64,000 bases of DNA. It comes from Mesorhizobium sp. CA14 (GTDB lineage Bacteria; Pseudomonadota; Alphaproteobacteria; Rhizobiales; Rhizobiaceae). Of the stretch, positions 33,898 through 42,480 are shown in pieces (the first letter of the stretch is position 1; every line of letters begins with the position of its first letter). Below the pieces are notes generated by a model. That model was not told the origin of the DNA. It was given only the letters and a program-made list of their open reading frames with translations, and did not search any database. The position numbers and the translations under genes are program-made. The DNA is taken from positions 124,001-188,000 of the forward strand of contig NZ_JAIUHR010000008.1 in the NCBI RefSeq assembly GCF_020165195.1. The letters are read 5' to 3'.

Positions 33898-34629
33898 TTA
33901 CCAAGCCGAACTTGGAGCGCTTCCGGCGGGCACCTTGGCAGCCGAAACCGTCGCCTCGACATGATCGACGAGGGCGTCCGGCAGGCCGAGGCGGCCGGCC
34001 AGAAGGTCGAGATAACCGCGCTCGGCGCGCGTATCGGGATCGATGGTAAGCCGCGAGGCGGTGTAGAGCTCGAGCTTCTGCGCATCGGTGTTGGCGCCGG
34101 CGACCAGCGTGTCGAGATCGAGCGGGCTTTCGAGCTCGGCAAGCAGGAATTTCTCCGCTTCAGCGCCGATGCCGGCGAGCTTGAGCTTGTCGGCGATCTT
34201 CTTGCGCTCTTCATCATCGACATGGCCGTCGGCCTTTGCGGCCGAGATCATCGCCCTGACCAGCGTCAGCGTGAACTCGCCCTCACCCTGCGGCGCCTGC
34301 GAGGGATGGAAGGCGGTGTCGGCCGGCGGCGGCAGCAACTCCGGTTCGCCGGACGAAGGCGCCTGCTCCGGCGCTTTGCCGGCCTTGTAGTTCTGGTAGG
34401 CCTTGTAGGCGAGGCCGCCGATGGCGGCCAGGCCGCCGAGCTTGATGGCCGCGCCCGTCACCTGCCGCCCGGTGCCGGTGCCGAGCAGCACCGCGGCAAG
34501 CGCGCCGGCGGCAAGCGGATTGTCCTTCGCCATCTGCACCGCTTGCCCCGCCTTGTCGCGGACAGTCGAGCCGGTCCCAGGGACTTGCGAGCCGAGAAGG
34601 TCGTCGAGCAGCTTCTTGGGGTCGAGCAT
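33898..34629 (-). CDS. DUF533/TerB-like tellurite-resistance-fold protein
   Basis: A 243-residue protein. The N-terminal part has LLDDLLGSQVPG and a hydrophobic glycine-rich stretch LAAGALAAVLLGTGTGRQVTGAAIKLGGLAAIGGLAYKAYQNY (in parts), typical of DUF533 proteins; the C-terminal TerB domain has LVRAMISAAKADGHVDDEERKKI with acidic metal-binding residues. The ATG at 34629 has GGAGG 8 nt upstream. The function is unknown; the TerB fold suggests metal or stress sensing at the membrane. Confidence 0.88.
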   Translation of the reverse strand: MLDPKKLLDDLLGSQVPGTGSTVRDKAGQAVQMAKDNPLAAGALAAVLLGTGTGRQVTGAAIKLGGLAAIGGLAYKAYQNYKAGKAPEQAPSSGEPELLPPPADTAFHPSQAPQGEGEFTLTLVRAMISAAKADGHVDDEERKKIADKLKLAGIGAEAEKFLLAELESPLDLDTLVAGANTDAQKLELYTASRLTIDPDTRAERGYLDLLAGRLGLPDALVDHVEATVSAAKVPAGSAPSSAW

Positions 34630-34751
34630 CAATGCCTCCAGAATTGGCCCGGCCGAATATGCCCGGGCGAGGTTTCGGACCGGCAAGAGGTAGGCCCCGC
34701 GCACTGACATTACAATGAAGGGGCGACTTTTCGGTCGCGCAGTTGGCCGCT

Positions 34752-35687
34752 CTAACTGCCGATATGGCGCTTGCCGCCGCGCGCTTGCGCAAGTTCGACC
34801 TGGCGGTGGCGTTCGGCATAGCGCTCGCGATCAGCATCGGACCGCGCCTCAAAGCAATGCGGGCATGAAACGCCGGTCACATATTTCGGCGACAGCCTGT
34901 CCTCGACCGTCAGCGGATGTCGGCAGGCGCGGCAGAGTTCGGCTTCGCCCTCGGCAAGACCATGCGAGACGGACACCCGCTCGTCGAACACGAAACATTC
35001 GCCTTGCCAGAGGCTCTCTTCGGCCGGCACGTCTTCCAGATATTTCAGGATGCCGCCCTTGAGATGGAAGACATTTTTGAGGCCGAGCGACTTCACATAC
35101 GCCGTCGCCTTCTCGCAGCGAATGCCGCCGGTGCAGAACATCGCCACCTTGCGACCTTCGAGTTCCTTACGGTGCTCTTCCACCCAGGCCGGGAACTCGC
35201 GGAAGCTGCTGGTCCTCGGATCGACCGCGCCCTTGAAGGTGCCGAGCGAGACCTCGTAGGCGTTTCGGGTGTCGATGACGACGGTGTCGGTATCCGAGAT
35301 CAACGCGTTCCAGTCGGCCGGCGCGACATAGGTGCCAGCGCTGGTTGCCGGATCGATATCCTCGACACCCATGGTGACGATCTCGCGCTTCAGCCGCACC
35401 TTCATGCGGTGGAACGGCATTTCGGCGGCGCTGCTGTATTTGACTTCCAGACCGGCCAGGCCTTCGATGGCCTGCAAATGGTCCACAAGCGCGGCAATCG
35501 CTTCCTCGCTGCCGGCAACGGTGCCGTTGATGCCTTCACGCGCCAGAAGCAGCGTGCCCTTGATGCCGCGCCCGCAACAGAAGGCGGCGAGCGGCGCGCG
35601 CAGCGCCTCGCATCCGTCGAGGCGCGCGAATTTATAGAGCGCGGCGACCCGGACTGGCTGAATTTCCATGGCTGTTGTCATGGTCAT
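34752..35687 (-). CDS. trhO: tRNA uridine(34) hydroxylase TrhO (rhodanese-family)
   Basis: Catalyses oxygen-dependent 5-hydroxylation of wobble uridine 34 in tRNAs (formerly YceA/YbfQ). The 311-residue protein has an N-terminal UPF0176 domain ([24 protein letters not shown]) and a rhodanese domain with the active-site cysteine in [20 protein letters not shown]-terminal zinc-finger-like part ([12 protein letters not shown]) follows. The first ATG at 35687 is used; ATGs at 35681 and 35669 are alternatives with no better ribosome-binding site. Cytoplasmic. Confidence 0.9.
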   Translation of the reverse strand: MTMTTAMEIQPVRVAALYKFARLDGCEALRAPLAAFCCGRGIKGTLLLAREGINGTVAGSEEAIAALVDHLQAIEGLAGLEVKYSSAAEMPFHRMKVRLKREIVTMGVEDIDPATSAGTYVAPADWNALISDTDTVVIDTRNAYEVSLGTFKGAVDPRTSSFREFPAWVEEHRKELEGRKVAMFCTGGIRCEKATAYVKSLGLKNVFHLKGGILKYLEDVPAEESLWQGECFVFDERVSVSHGLAEGEAELCRACRHPLTVEDRLSPKYVTGVSCPHCFEARSDADRERYAERHRQVELAQARGGKRHIGS

Positions 35688-35839
35688 GCCACTAGACCGT
35701 GGTGAAAGCGGTTTCAAGGCGAAGGAGACTCAAAGGCCGGCGGCGATCCGCTGCGCGGCATCACGACACGCCGGGCTTCGTGGACTTGGCATATCCCTTC
35801 TGCTAATCGGTTTAAAACGATCCAAATGGAGACCAGCAC

Positions 35840-36478
35840 ATGACCAGCAAGACCGAAAAGCTCCTGTCGCTCCTCAACGGTCAGCCGGTCATCCCGGTGC
35901 TCAAGATCGCCAATGTGGCAGATGCCGTGCCGCTCGCCCGCGCCTTGTCGCGCGGTGGCTTGAGGGCGATCGAGATCACCTTGCGCACCGCCGATGCGCT
36001 GGAAGCGATCCGCCGCGTCGCGGCCGAGGTCGAAGAAGCGGTCGTCGGCGCGGGCACCATCCTCGATGCCAGTCAGTTCGACGAGGCAGCCGCCGCCGGC
36101 TCGAAATTCATCGTCAGCCCGGGCATCACCAGAGAGCTTCTCGACGCGGCCGAGGACAGCCCCGTGCCGCTTTTGCCCGGCGCCATCACGCCTGGCGAGA
36201 TCATGGCCGCGCGCGAAGCCGGCCTGCGCTTCCTGAAATTCTTCCCGGCCGAGCAGTCCGGCGGCATCGCTTCGCTGAAGGCTTTCGCCTCGCCGCTGGC
36301 GGACGTGAAATTCTGCCCGACCGGCGGCATCATGGCCAGGAACGCCGCCGACTATCTGAGCCTGCCCAACGTCATCTGTGTCGGCGGCTCCTGGGTCGCG
36401 CCCGACGATCTCATCAAGGCGGGCAAGTGGGATGAGATCGAAGCGCTGGCGCGTGAGGCGAGCAAGCTCAAGAAGTAA
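35840..36478 (+). CDS. eda: KDPG/KHG aldolase
   Basis: 2-keto-3-deoxy-6-phosphogluconate aldolase (also 4-hydroxy-2-oxoglutarate aldolase), cleaving KDPG into pyruvate and glyceraldehyde 3-phosphate in the Entner-Doudoroff pathway, which is the main sugar route in rhizobia. The 212-residue length fits. The catalytic glutamate (E45 in LRAIEITLRT) and Schiff-base lysine (K133 in LRFLKFFPAEQSGG) are present. It is convergent with the SDR at 36488, with 9 nt between stops. Confidence 0.95.
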   Translation: MTSKTEKLLSLLNGQPVIPVLKIANVADAVPLARALSRGGLRAIEITLRTADALEAIRRVAAEVEEAVVGAGTILDASQFDEAAAAGSKFIVSPGITRELLDAAEDSPVPLLPGAITPGEIMAAREAGLRFLKFFPAEQSGGIASLKAFASPLADVKFCPTGGIMARNAADYLSLPNVICVGGSWVAPDDLIKAGKWDEIEALAREASKLKK

Positions 36479-36487
36479 TCAGCGCTT

Positions 36488-37234
36488 TCACCAGGGCAGC
36501 GCGCCGTTCTCATCGAAATAGCCGCCCGTCGGTCCGCCTGGCGCCAGCGTCGCCAGCCGCACGATGATCTCGGCCGCCTGTTGCACCGTGCGGCCACCTC
36601 TGTGCGCGTTGAGGTCCGTCGCGGTGTAGCCGGGAGCGGCGGCATTGACCATGATGCCGCGCGGCGCGAGTTCCCGGGCGAAGGCCAGTGTTACGGCATT
36701 GAGCGCCGTCTTCGAACTGCCATAGCCCATGACATTGGGCGATTGGTCATTGCCGGACGCGCGCGCCAGCGATCCGAGATAGCTGCTCACCATGACGATC
36801 CGAGCAGCGGGCGATGCCGTGAGCAGCGGCAGGAACGCCTGCGTGACCCGCACCGGGCCGAAGACGTTCACGTCATAGGTGGCTTTCATATCCGCGATAT
36901 TCTCGCGGCTCGGCGGCCGCTCATAGCGGCCATCCGGGCCGAGCGCCTCGACATAGCCGGACGCAATGCCGGCATTGTTGACCAGCACCTCCAGGGCACG
37001 CGCCCGCGCCGCGACTGTCTTGACCGCGGCCGCCACGCTCTCGTCGCTGGCGACATCGAGCTCGAGCCACTCGACGTCGAACCCTTCGCCACGCAGTGCT
37101 TGCGCAGCGGTCTCTCCACGCCCGGCGTCGCGAGCACCGAGCCACACCTTGTAATCGAGTGCCGCCAGTCGCCGGACGGTCTCGCGGCCGATGCCCTTGT
37201 TGGCGCCGGTCACCAGCGCATTCTTCGTCGTCAT
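36488..37234 (-). CDS. Short-chain dehydrogenase (carbonyl-reductase-like)
   Basis: A 248-residue SDR. It has TGANKGIGRETVRRLA, LVNNAGIASG, the catalytic SSYLGSLARA and YGSSKTALNAVTLAFA motifs. The NxGIGRE pattern and SSKTALN are typical of eukaryotic-like carbonyl reductases. The ATG at 37234 is followed by MTTKNALVTGAN. It is divergent from an AraC regulator across 218 bp containing three 23-bp repeats, and the AraC protein may control it. Substrate unknown. Confidence 0.92.
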   Translation of the reverse strand: MTTKNALVTGANKGIGRETVRRLAALDYKVWLGARDAGRGETAAQALRGEGFDVEWLELDVASDESVAAAVKTVAARARALEVLVNNAGIASGYVEALGPDGRYERPPSRENIADMKATYDVNVFGPVRVTQAFLPLLTASPAARIVMVSSYLGSLARASGNDQSPNVMGYGSSKTALNAVTLAFARELAPRGIMVNAAAPGYTATDLNAHRGGRTVQQAAEIIVRLATLAPGGPTGGYFDENGALPW

Positions 37235-37325
37235 ATCCAGGTCTCCTGTTCGGTGACCTAGACATGACGGGAGCCGGGCCGCTTTGCGCGCCAAAAGCTC
37301 TCATGCTCTTGCCTAATCCTCTCAG

Positions 37326-37404
37326 GTGCGCGTCTTCGCGTCACCCAAGTGCGCGTCTTCGCGTCACCCAAGTGCGCGTCTTCGCGTCACCAGGTGCGCG
37401 TCAC
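37326..37404. repeat. Tandem 23-bp direct repeats in the SDR/AraC intergenic region
   Basis: Three full units of 23 bp starting GTGCGCGTCTTCGCGTCACC (37326-37348, 37349-37371, 37372-37393) and a partial fourth (GTGCGCGTCAC at 37394). The copies are nearly identical. They may bind the AraC regulator in tandem, or be a microsatellite expansion. Confidence 0.85.
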
Positions 37405-37452
37405 GGCCTGGCTGTGGTTGCTTGGCGGCAGGGGATCGGCAATGCTGCAAGG

Positions 37453-38343
37453 ATGCACGAAGCGCTTCAGGAATTGATCGCGATCGCCAGCCAGCATGCG
37501 CGCGGACGGCGGACGAAGGCGGCTATCCCGCGCGTTACGATCGGCCGCAGTGAGGTTCCGACGCCGCCGCTGCCCGAGCTTTGCCAGCCGACCGCGCTGT
37601 TCGTCCTGCAGGGAACCAAGACGGTGCTGATCGGCCACCGCAGACTTGCCTACAGCGCCGGCAGCTATTTCGTCTATGCGGTTGAAACACCCGCCACCAG
37701 CCAACTGGTTGAGGCGAGCGTCGCGCAACCTTACATGGCAATCGCCTTCTCGATCGATACCGAGCTGATCGCCGGCCTGCTCGTCGACCACAAGCCGGCG
37801 ATCGATGGCGATAGCTTCGTGACCAATCAAGCCGATGACTTGCTGCTCGATGGGTGGCGCCGGATGCTGCGGCTGCTTGACAAGCCGGCCGAGATTCCTG
37901 TTCTCGCGCCCATGCTCGAACGGGAGATCGCGTTCAGGCTTTTGCAAGGCCCGCAAGGCGAAAAGCTGCGCCAGCTCGCCCGCGCCGACGGGCGCCTGTC
38001 GCAGATCCGCCGCGCCACGGCCTGGATCCGGGCGCACTACAACGAGCCGATCGATGTGACGCAACTGGCCGAGCTGTCGCATATGAGCAATGCCGCATTT
38101 CATCGGCACTTCAAGGCGGCGACGGCAATGAGCCCGATCCAGTATCAAAAGCAGCTCCGACTGCTGGAAGCGCGCCATCTGCTGATTGCGCAACCGGGCA
38201 ACGCCGCGCAGGTTGCTTTCGCTGTCGGCTACGAAAGCGCTTCCCAGTTCAGCCGCGAATATGCGCGCCAGTTCGGATTGCCGCCCGCGCGCGACGCCGC
38301 GCGGCTCCTGGCCAAGGGCGAAGCGGCTACGCTGGAAGTTTAG
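37453..38343 (+). CDS. AraC-family transcriptional regulator
   Basis: A 296-residue regulator. The N-terminal AraC_N domain contains IPRVTIGRSEVPTPPLPELCQPTALFVLQGTKTVLIG (given in part), and the C-terminal HTH pair is at residues about 195-285: IDVTQLAELSHMSNAAFHRHFKAATAMSP and QVAFAVGYESASQFSREYARQFG. It probably regulates the divergent SDR. The ATG at 37453 lies beside an AAGG sequence; the upstream open frame includes the direct repeats and is probably non-coding. Confidence 0.9.
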   Translation: MHEALQELIAIASQHARGRRTKAAIPRVTIGRSEVPTPPLPELCQPTALFVLQGTKTVLIGHRRLAYSAGSYFVYAVETPATSQLVEASVAQPYMAIAFSIDTELIAGLLVDHKPAIDGDSFVTNQADDLLLDGWRRMLRLLDKPAEIPVLAPMLEREIAFRLLQGPQGEKLRQLARADGRLSQIRRATAWIRAHYNEPIDVTQLAELSHMSNAAFHRHFKAATAMSPIQYQKQLRLLEARHLLIAQPGNAAQVAFAVGYESASQFSREYARQFGLPPARDAARLLAKGEAATLEV

Positions 38344-38393
38344 CCTGGCGTGAACATACGCGCACGGAACGCCGACTGAGCTATTGCCATGTC

Positions 38394-38467
38394 TGGTTCC
38401 CGCTCATGGATTCGAACCACGATTCACGCCTTCAAAGGGCGCTGTCCTACCATTAGACGAAGCGGGA
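38394..38467 (-). tRNA. tRNA-Gln (anticodon TTG)
   Basis: On the minus strand a 74-nt cloverleaf ends with encoded CCA. The acceptor stem is TCCCGCT/AGCGGGA with discriminator A, the D arm holds TAATGGTAGGAC, the anticodon stem is GCGCC/GGCGT with loop CTTTGAA (anticodon TTG, reading CAA), and the T arm has GGTTCGAATCC. It is downstream of the AraC gene and lies between two terminator-like structures. Confidence 0.9.
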
Positions 38468-38490
38468 AGTGCAGGCGCATGCCATAAAAC

Positions 38491-38522
38491 AAAAGCCGCG
38501 CTGGCAGGCCAACGCGGCTTTT
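38491..38522 (-). terminator. Bidirectional terminator between the DUF882 gene and tRNA-Gln
   Basis: A 15-bp stem with one mismatch (AAAAGCCGCGCTGGC and its partner) ends in TTTTGTTTTA on the minus strand. It is 20 nt after the stop of the gene at 38543, and its A-rich left arm would serve the plus strand as well. Confidence 0.75.
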
Positions 38523-38542
38523 CGGCGGCCACGCTGGCTCGC

Positions 38543-40399
38543 CTATTTCGTTTGGAAGCGCGCGACCGAGAGGAACTTCACCGCATTGCCGGTGAAGCGG
38601 CTTGCGTCCGGCACCTGGCCATCCATCTGGAAGCCGGCCGTGTACACTTCGCTCGGCGGCGTGTGCACGATGTTGTAGGCATAGCGCGGGGCCGTCGTCG
38701 GGTCGGAAACAGAGGCGATGTTGACGCCGCTGCCCAGCGCCCAGCGCGCGGCTTGCGGAGGCGGCGCCACCACCATGGCCTTGGGCCCTGGCTTCAGGCC
38801 CTGGGCGGACGCCCTGCCCTCCTTGGCTGTCGTCTTCACACCGCCGCCGATCGCCTGCACGGGATCGGTCCCGGCCGGCAGCGCAGCGATGGCTTTGCGC
38901 GGCGAGGCCGCGTCGACGCCTGACGGATCGTTGAAGGCGGAGCGCGGCTCCGGCTCGGTCAGCGACGCAAGCTGATATTCGGCGCCGGCGCCACCGGCTT
39001 CGACAGTCGCATTGGCCTGTTCGAGAACGGCTTTGACCTCATCCTGCTTGCCGGGCTGCGGCCGTGCGGTCGGCAGCACGGAGAACGCGTCGGTCGCGCT
39101 CTTGTCCTGCGACGCCGTTTCGGCCAGCGCCAGAAGCACGCTCTTGTCCTTCGGCGCCAGGTCGGCCGGCGTCGAACGGTCGGGCCGCCAGGTCGGCAGC
39201 GGGATGTTGTTGACCGCCACCTGCGCCGGATCGGTGCTCGCAGCCTCCGCCGCGCTGGCTGCGCCGAACGGAACCTTGTCCGGCACGGGTGCCTGTGCCG
39301 TCGAAACTGCCTGCTCCGTCGTCGCCGACGCATCCGCCATGGCGAACGGCACGTTCTGCGGCGTCTGCTGGCCGACATCGACCTTCGGACGAAGCGCGAA
39401 ATCGGGCAGCGGGATTTCCTTGGGCGGCAGAGCGGCGATGATCGTCTCCGGCGTATCCTGCTGCGGCTGCGAATCGTCGGCGCTGTCATCCGCGATCTGC
39501 GGGATGCTGGCGCGCTTGGCATCCTTCGGCGCGACGATCGCGATACCCGGAAGATTGCTGGTGCGGGCCGTTGCGGCGCTCGCGACCTGGACCTGCTTCA
39601 CGGCTTTCTGCTGCGGCGCCGGGGCGCTTTCATCGGCTTCGTCGTCGGCCTCGTCGGCGCCGCCGCCACGGAACCAGGCAAACAGGCCGCCGGACCGCTT
39701 GGTCGAGCTACCGGCGCTGGCCAGTTCGATATTGGGCGTGCCGGCGCCCTTGCGCGCCTGATAAGCGGCCAGCGCCTGCTCATAGCCAGGCAGCGGCTTG
39801 CCGTCGCTGGGCACATGCAGCGTCTTGCCATTGGGGAACAGGCTGACCAGCTCCTGACGGCTGATGCCCGGCCAGTGGCGCACATTGCCGACATCCATAT
39901 GGACGAAGGGCGAACCGGAACTCGGATAATAGCCGACGCCGCCGCCCTGCATCTTGAGGCCGATGTTGCGCAGCTTCTTCAGCGGCACGCCGGGAATGTA
40001 GAAGTCCATCGCCTTGCCCAGCATGTGCTGGCTCTTCTCGGCGACGCCCCGGCTGCGCGAGCGCAGCATCGCGTTGGTCGACGGCGAACGGTAGCCGCAG
40101 ACGACCTGGATATAGTCGGTAGCGCCGCTTTCGCGATAGGCTTCCCAGACCAGGTCGAGCAGCCGCGGATCCATCTTGGTCGGCTCGTTGCGGCGCCAGT
40201 CGCGCAGGATGATGTTGATCTTGCGCAGGCCTTCCGGATCGTAGCGGCCATTGCGCTTGTAGACGATCTCGGCCTTTTCGTGCGTGTGCAGGTGATAGAG
40301 CTTGAGTGTACGAACTTCAGCCCGGGCGCCAGACGTCGCCGCGGACAGGAACCCGACGGCCAAAATCACGAACGTCAGCCACCTCGGCCAGACGTTCAT
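38543..40399 (-). CDS. DUF882/VanY-type M15 peptidase with a long disordered C-terminus
   Basis: A 618-residue exported protein. After a signal peptide (residues 1-28, ending ARA) comes the DUF882 domain, a zinc peptidase fold: CGYRSPSTNAML, then SQHMLGKAMDF (H125, D132) and FVHMDVG (H167) give the usual zinc ligands of VanY-like D,D-carboxypeptidases. Residues about 250-560 are Pro/Ala/Asp/Gln-rich and probably disordered, and residues about 560-618 form a small conserved-looking tail (ALGSGVNIASVSDPTT, AGFQMDGQVPDAS). It likely trims or binds peptidoglycan in the periplasm. The ATG at 40399 opens MNVWPRWLTFVILAV; a TTG at 40441 is less likely. Confidence 0.88.
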   Translation of the reverse strand: MNVWPRWLTFVILAVGFLSAATSGARAEVRTLKLYHLHTHEKAEIVYKRNGRYDPEGLRKINIILRDWRRNEPTKMDPRLLDLVWEAYRESGATDYIQVVCGYRSPSTNAMLRSRSRGVAEKSQHMLGKAMDFYIPGVPLKKLRNIGLKMQGGGVGYYPSSGSPFVHMDVGNVRHWPGISRQELVSLFPNGKTLHVPSDGKPLPGYEQALAAYQARKGAGTPNIELASAGSSTKRSGGLFAWFRGGGADEADDEADESAPAPQQKAVKQVQVASAATARTSNLPGIAIVAPKDAKRASIPQIADDSADDSQPQQDTPETIIAALPPKEIPLPDFALRPKVDVGQQTPQNVPFAMADASATTEQAVSTAQAPVPDKVPFGAASAAEAASTDPAQVAVNNIPLPTWRPDRSTPADLAPKDKSVLLALAETASQDKSATDAFSVLPTARPQPGKQDEVKAVLEQANATVEAGGAGAEYQLASLTEPEPRSAFNDPSGVDAASPRKAIAALPAGTDPVQAIGGGVKTTAKEGRASAQGLKPGPKAMVVAPPPQAARWALGSGVNIASVSDPTTAPRYAYNIVHTPPSEVYTAGFQMDGQVPDASRFTGNAVKFLSVARFQTK

Positions 40400-40776
40400 A
40401 TGAAAATGCCGCCCGTCTTTGTGTCGTTCGATTTTGTTCAAATCAAATGGCTTTCAGGCTGCCGTTTGTCCCCGGATTTGACCAACGGATGCGTGGTTTT
40501 CACATCCGAATATCGATCCTAATGGTTAATCATCGTTTATTGAAGCCGAAATGCGGTAACACCGTGGCGATATCCCGTCAAAAATGATGCACGGCATTTC
40601 GTGGTAAACCGCTGGTTTAGATCAAGAATCTGGTTCCGGCCAGAACACGATCTGTTACCGTTAGCGTTAATGCGTGATCCTCGGCAACGCTAACGCTGAG
40701 AACTCCGCGTTTTCATCTTCAAAGCGACAATTTGACTCGGATTTTAGGCAGGCAAGCTGGTTCGAGGCTTGCCCCC
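40400..40776. other. 377-bp intergenic region between two minus-strand genes
   Basis: No gene is seen. An exact 10-bp inverted repeat CGTTAGCGTT (40659-40668) and AACGCTAACG (40686-40695), spaced by 17 bp, is present, and TTAA-rich patches (GGTTAATCATCGTTTATTG near 40520) could be promoter parts for the DUF882 gene. Nothing more can be supported. Confidence 0.6.
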
Positions 40777-42321
40777 TTATGAGGCAAGCCGGTCGACGCG
40801 ACCAGCTTCGGGATCAATGCCATATTCCTTCAACTTGCGGTAGAGCGTCGAGCGGCCGATGCCCAACCGCCGGGCGACTTCGCTCATCTGGCCGTTGTAA
40901 TGGTCGATCGCGAGCCTGATCATCTCGAGTTCGACGTCCGCCAGCGCCCGCACATTGCCGCGCTCATCCAGCGCACGGAGCGTTCCGAAACGCGGCTGCG
41001 GCCTGACTGTCGTCTCGTCGTCGGACAAGGCAGGCCCCGTCGTGTCGGCAACCTCATCCTCATTCAGGGGGGCATCCGCAACCGTGTTGGCGACGGCGGA
41101 TGTCGGTTCCGCTCCGAGATTGACCGTTCCTTCCACCTGCGCCCGGATCTGCGGGAACTCCTCCTCGGTCAGCACATCGCCCTCGGCGAGGACCGAAGCG
41201 CGGAAGACCGCATTCTCCAGCTGGCGGATGTTGCCCGGCCAGTCATAGGCCTGCAGCATCGCAAGCGCCGCGGCCGATATGCCGGCAAGGCGGCGGCGCG
41301 GATCGGTCGGAGCGACCTTTTCCATGAAATGCCGGACGAGGTAGGGAATGTCGTCGCGGCGGTCGCGCAGCGGCGGCACGAAGATGGGATAGACGTTCAG
41401 CCGGTAGAACAGGTCCTCGCGGAACTTGCCGTCCTTGACCTGCTGCAGAAGGTTGCGGTGCGTGGCCGAGATCAGCCTTATGTCGACCTTGATGGTCGAT
41501 CGGCCGCCGACCGGATCGACCTCGCCTTCCTGCACGGCGCGCAGCAGCTTGACCTGGACGTCGAGCGGCAGATCGCCGATCTCGTCGAGGAACAGCGTGC
41601 CGGAATTTGCCTCGACGAATTTGCCGGTGTGCTTATCGGTCGCGCCGGTGAAGGAGCCCTTCTCATGGCCGAACAGGATCGATTCGACGAGATTGTCCGG
41701 GATGGCGCCGCAATTGACAGTGACGAAGGGCTTCGAGCGACGATCGCCGCTCCCCTGGATGGCGCGCGCCACCAGTTCCTTGCCGACGCCGGACTCGCCC
41801 TCGATCAGGATCGGGATGTTGGAGGCCGCAGCCTTCTGGCCGAGGCGGATCACCCGGTCCATTGCCGGGCTGCGCGTGATCATGTCCTTGAAGGTGAGAT
41901 GGCCGCCGCCGCGCCGCCGCGATGCGCGCTTCACCTCGTCCTCGACGGCTTCCACCTTGAGCGCGTTGGAGATGGCGGTCTGCAGCCTGTCGGGCGACGC
42001 CGGCTTGACGACGAAGTCGAAGGCGCCGTGCCGCATTGCCGAGACGACCGTCTCGATGCCGCCCTGCGCCGTCTGGACGATGACGGGAATGTTGATGGCG
42101 CGCTCGCGCATCGCCTTTAGCACGCCGATGCCGTCGAGGCCAGGCATGACAAGGTCGAGAATGACGACGGAGACCTCGCGCGCGTTCGGCCCGTCGAGCA
42201 CGTCGAGACCGGCCTCGCCGCCATCCGTGACGATCGCGCTATGGCCGAACTTGGTCAACGCGGCTTCGACCAGCCTGCGTTGCACCGGATCGTCATCGAC
42301 TATGAGTATGGAACCTGTCAT
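40777..42321 (-). CDS. NtrC-type sigma-54-dependent response regulator
   Basis: A 514-residue regulator. The receiver domain (1-125) has the phosphoacceptor D56 in VVILDLVMPG. The AAA+ domain has Walker A GESGVGKE (175-182), Walker B LFLDEIGD (243-250) and the sigma-54 contact loop, which reads GSFTGA (222-227) and not GAFTGA. The C-terminal Fis-type HTH is SEVARRLGIGRSTLYRKLKEYG. It would activate sigma-54 promoters. No partner kinase is adjacent. The start is the ATG at 42321 (MTGSILIVDDD). Confidence 0.93.
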   Translation of the reverse strand: MTGSILIVDDDPVQRRLVEAALTKFGHSAIVTDGGEAGLDVLDGPNAREVSVVILDLVMPGLDGIGVLKAMRERAINIPVIVQTAQGGIETVVSAMRHGAFDFVVKPASPDRLQTAISNALKVEAVEDEVKRASRRRGGGHLTFKDMITRSPAMDRVIRLGQKAAASNIPILIEGESGVGKELVARAIQGSGDRRSKPFVTVNCGAIPDNLVESILFGHEKGSFTGATDKHTGKFVEANSGTLFLDEIGDLPLDVQVKLLRAVQEGEVDPVGGRSTIKVDIRLISATHRNLLQQVKDGKFREDLFYRLNVYPIFVPPLRDRRDDIPYLVRHFMEKVAPTDPRRRLAGISAAALAMLQAYDWPGNIRQLENAVFRASVLAEGDVLTEEEFPQIRAQVEGTVNLGAEPTSAVANTVADAPLNEDEVADTTGPALSDDETTVRPQPRFGTLRALDERGNVRALADVELEMIRLAIDHYNGQMSEVARRLGIGRSTLYRKLKEYGIDPEAGRVDRLAS

Positions 42322-42480
42322 GACTGTTCGAGTTGTCCGCCCGAGAAAATCCCCATGGATCATCTTGGCACAGGGTTCTAAATAAGGTTTCAAAAAAGCC
42401 GGTGAACGAATTCCTTAGGATTTGACCGGCTTTTCCTTTCCCTTTGATTCTGACCCCTTGGTTCTAAGAAGGTATCGTTG

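Noticed and set aside
37326..37404. CRISPR array
   Set aside because: The repeats are directly adjacent with no spacers and no cas genes are present.
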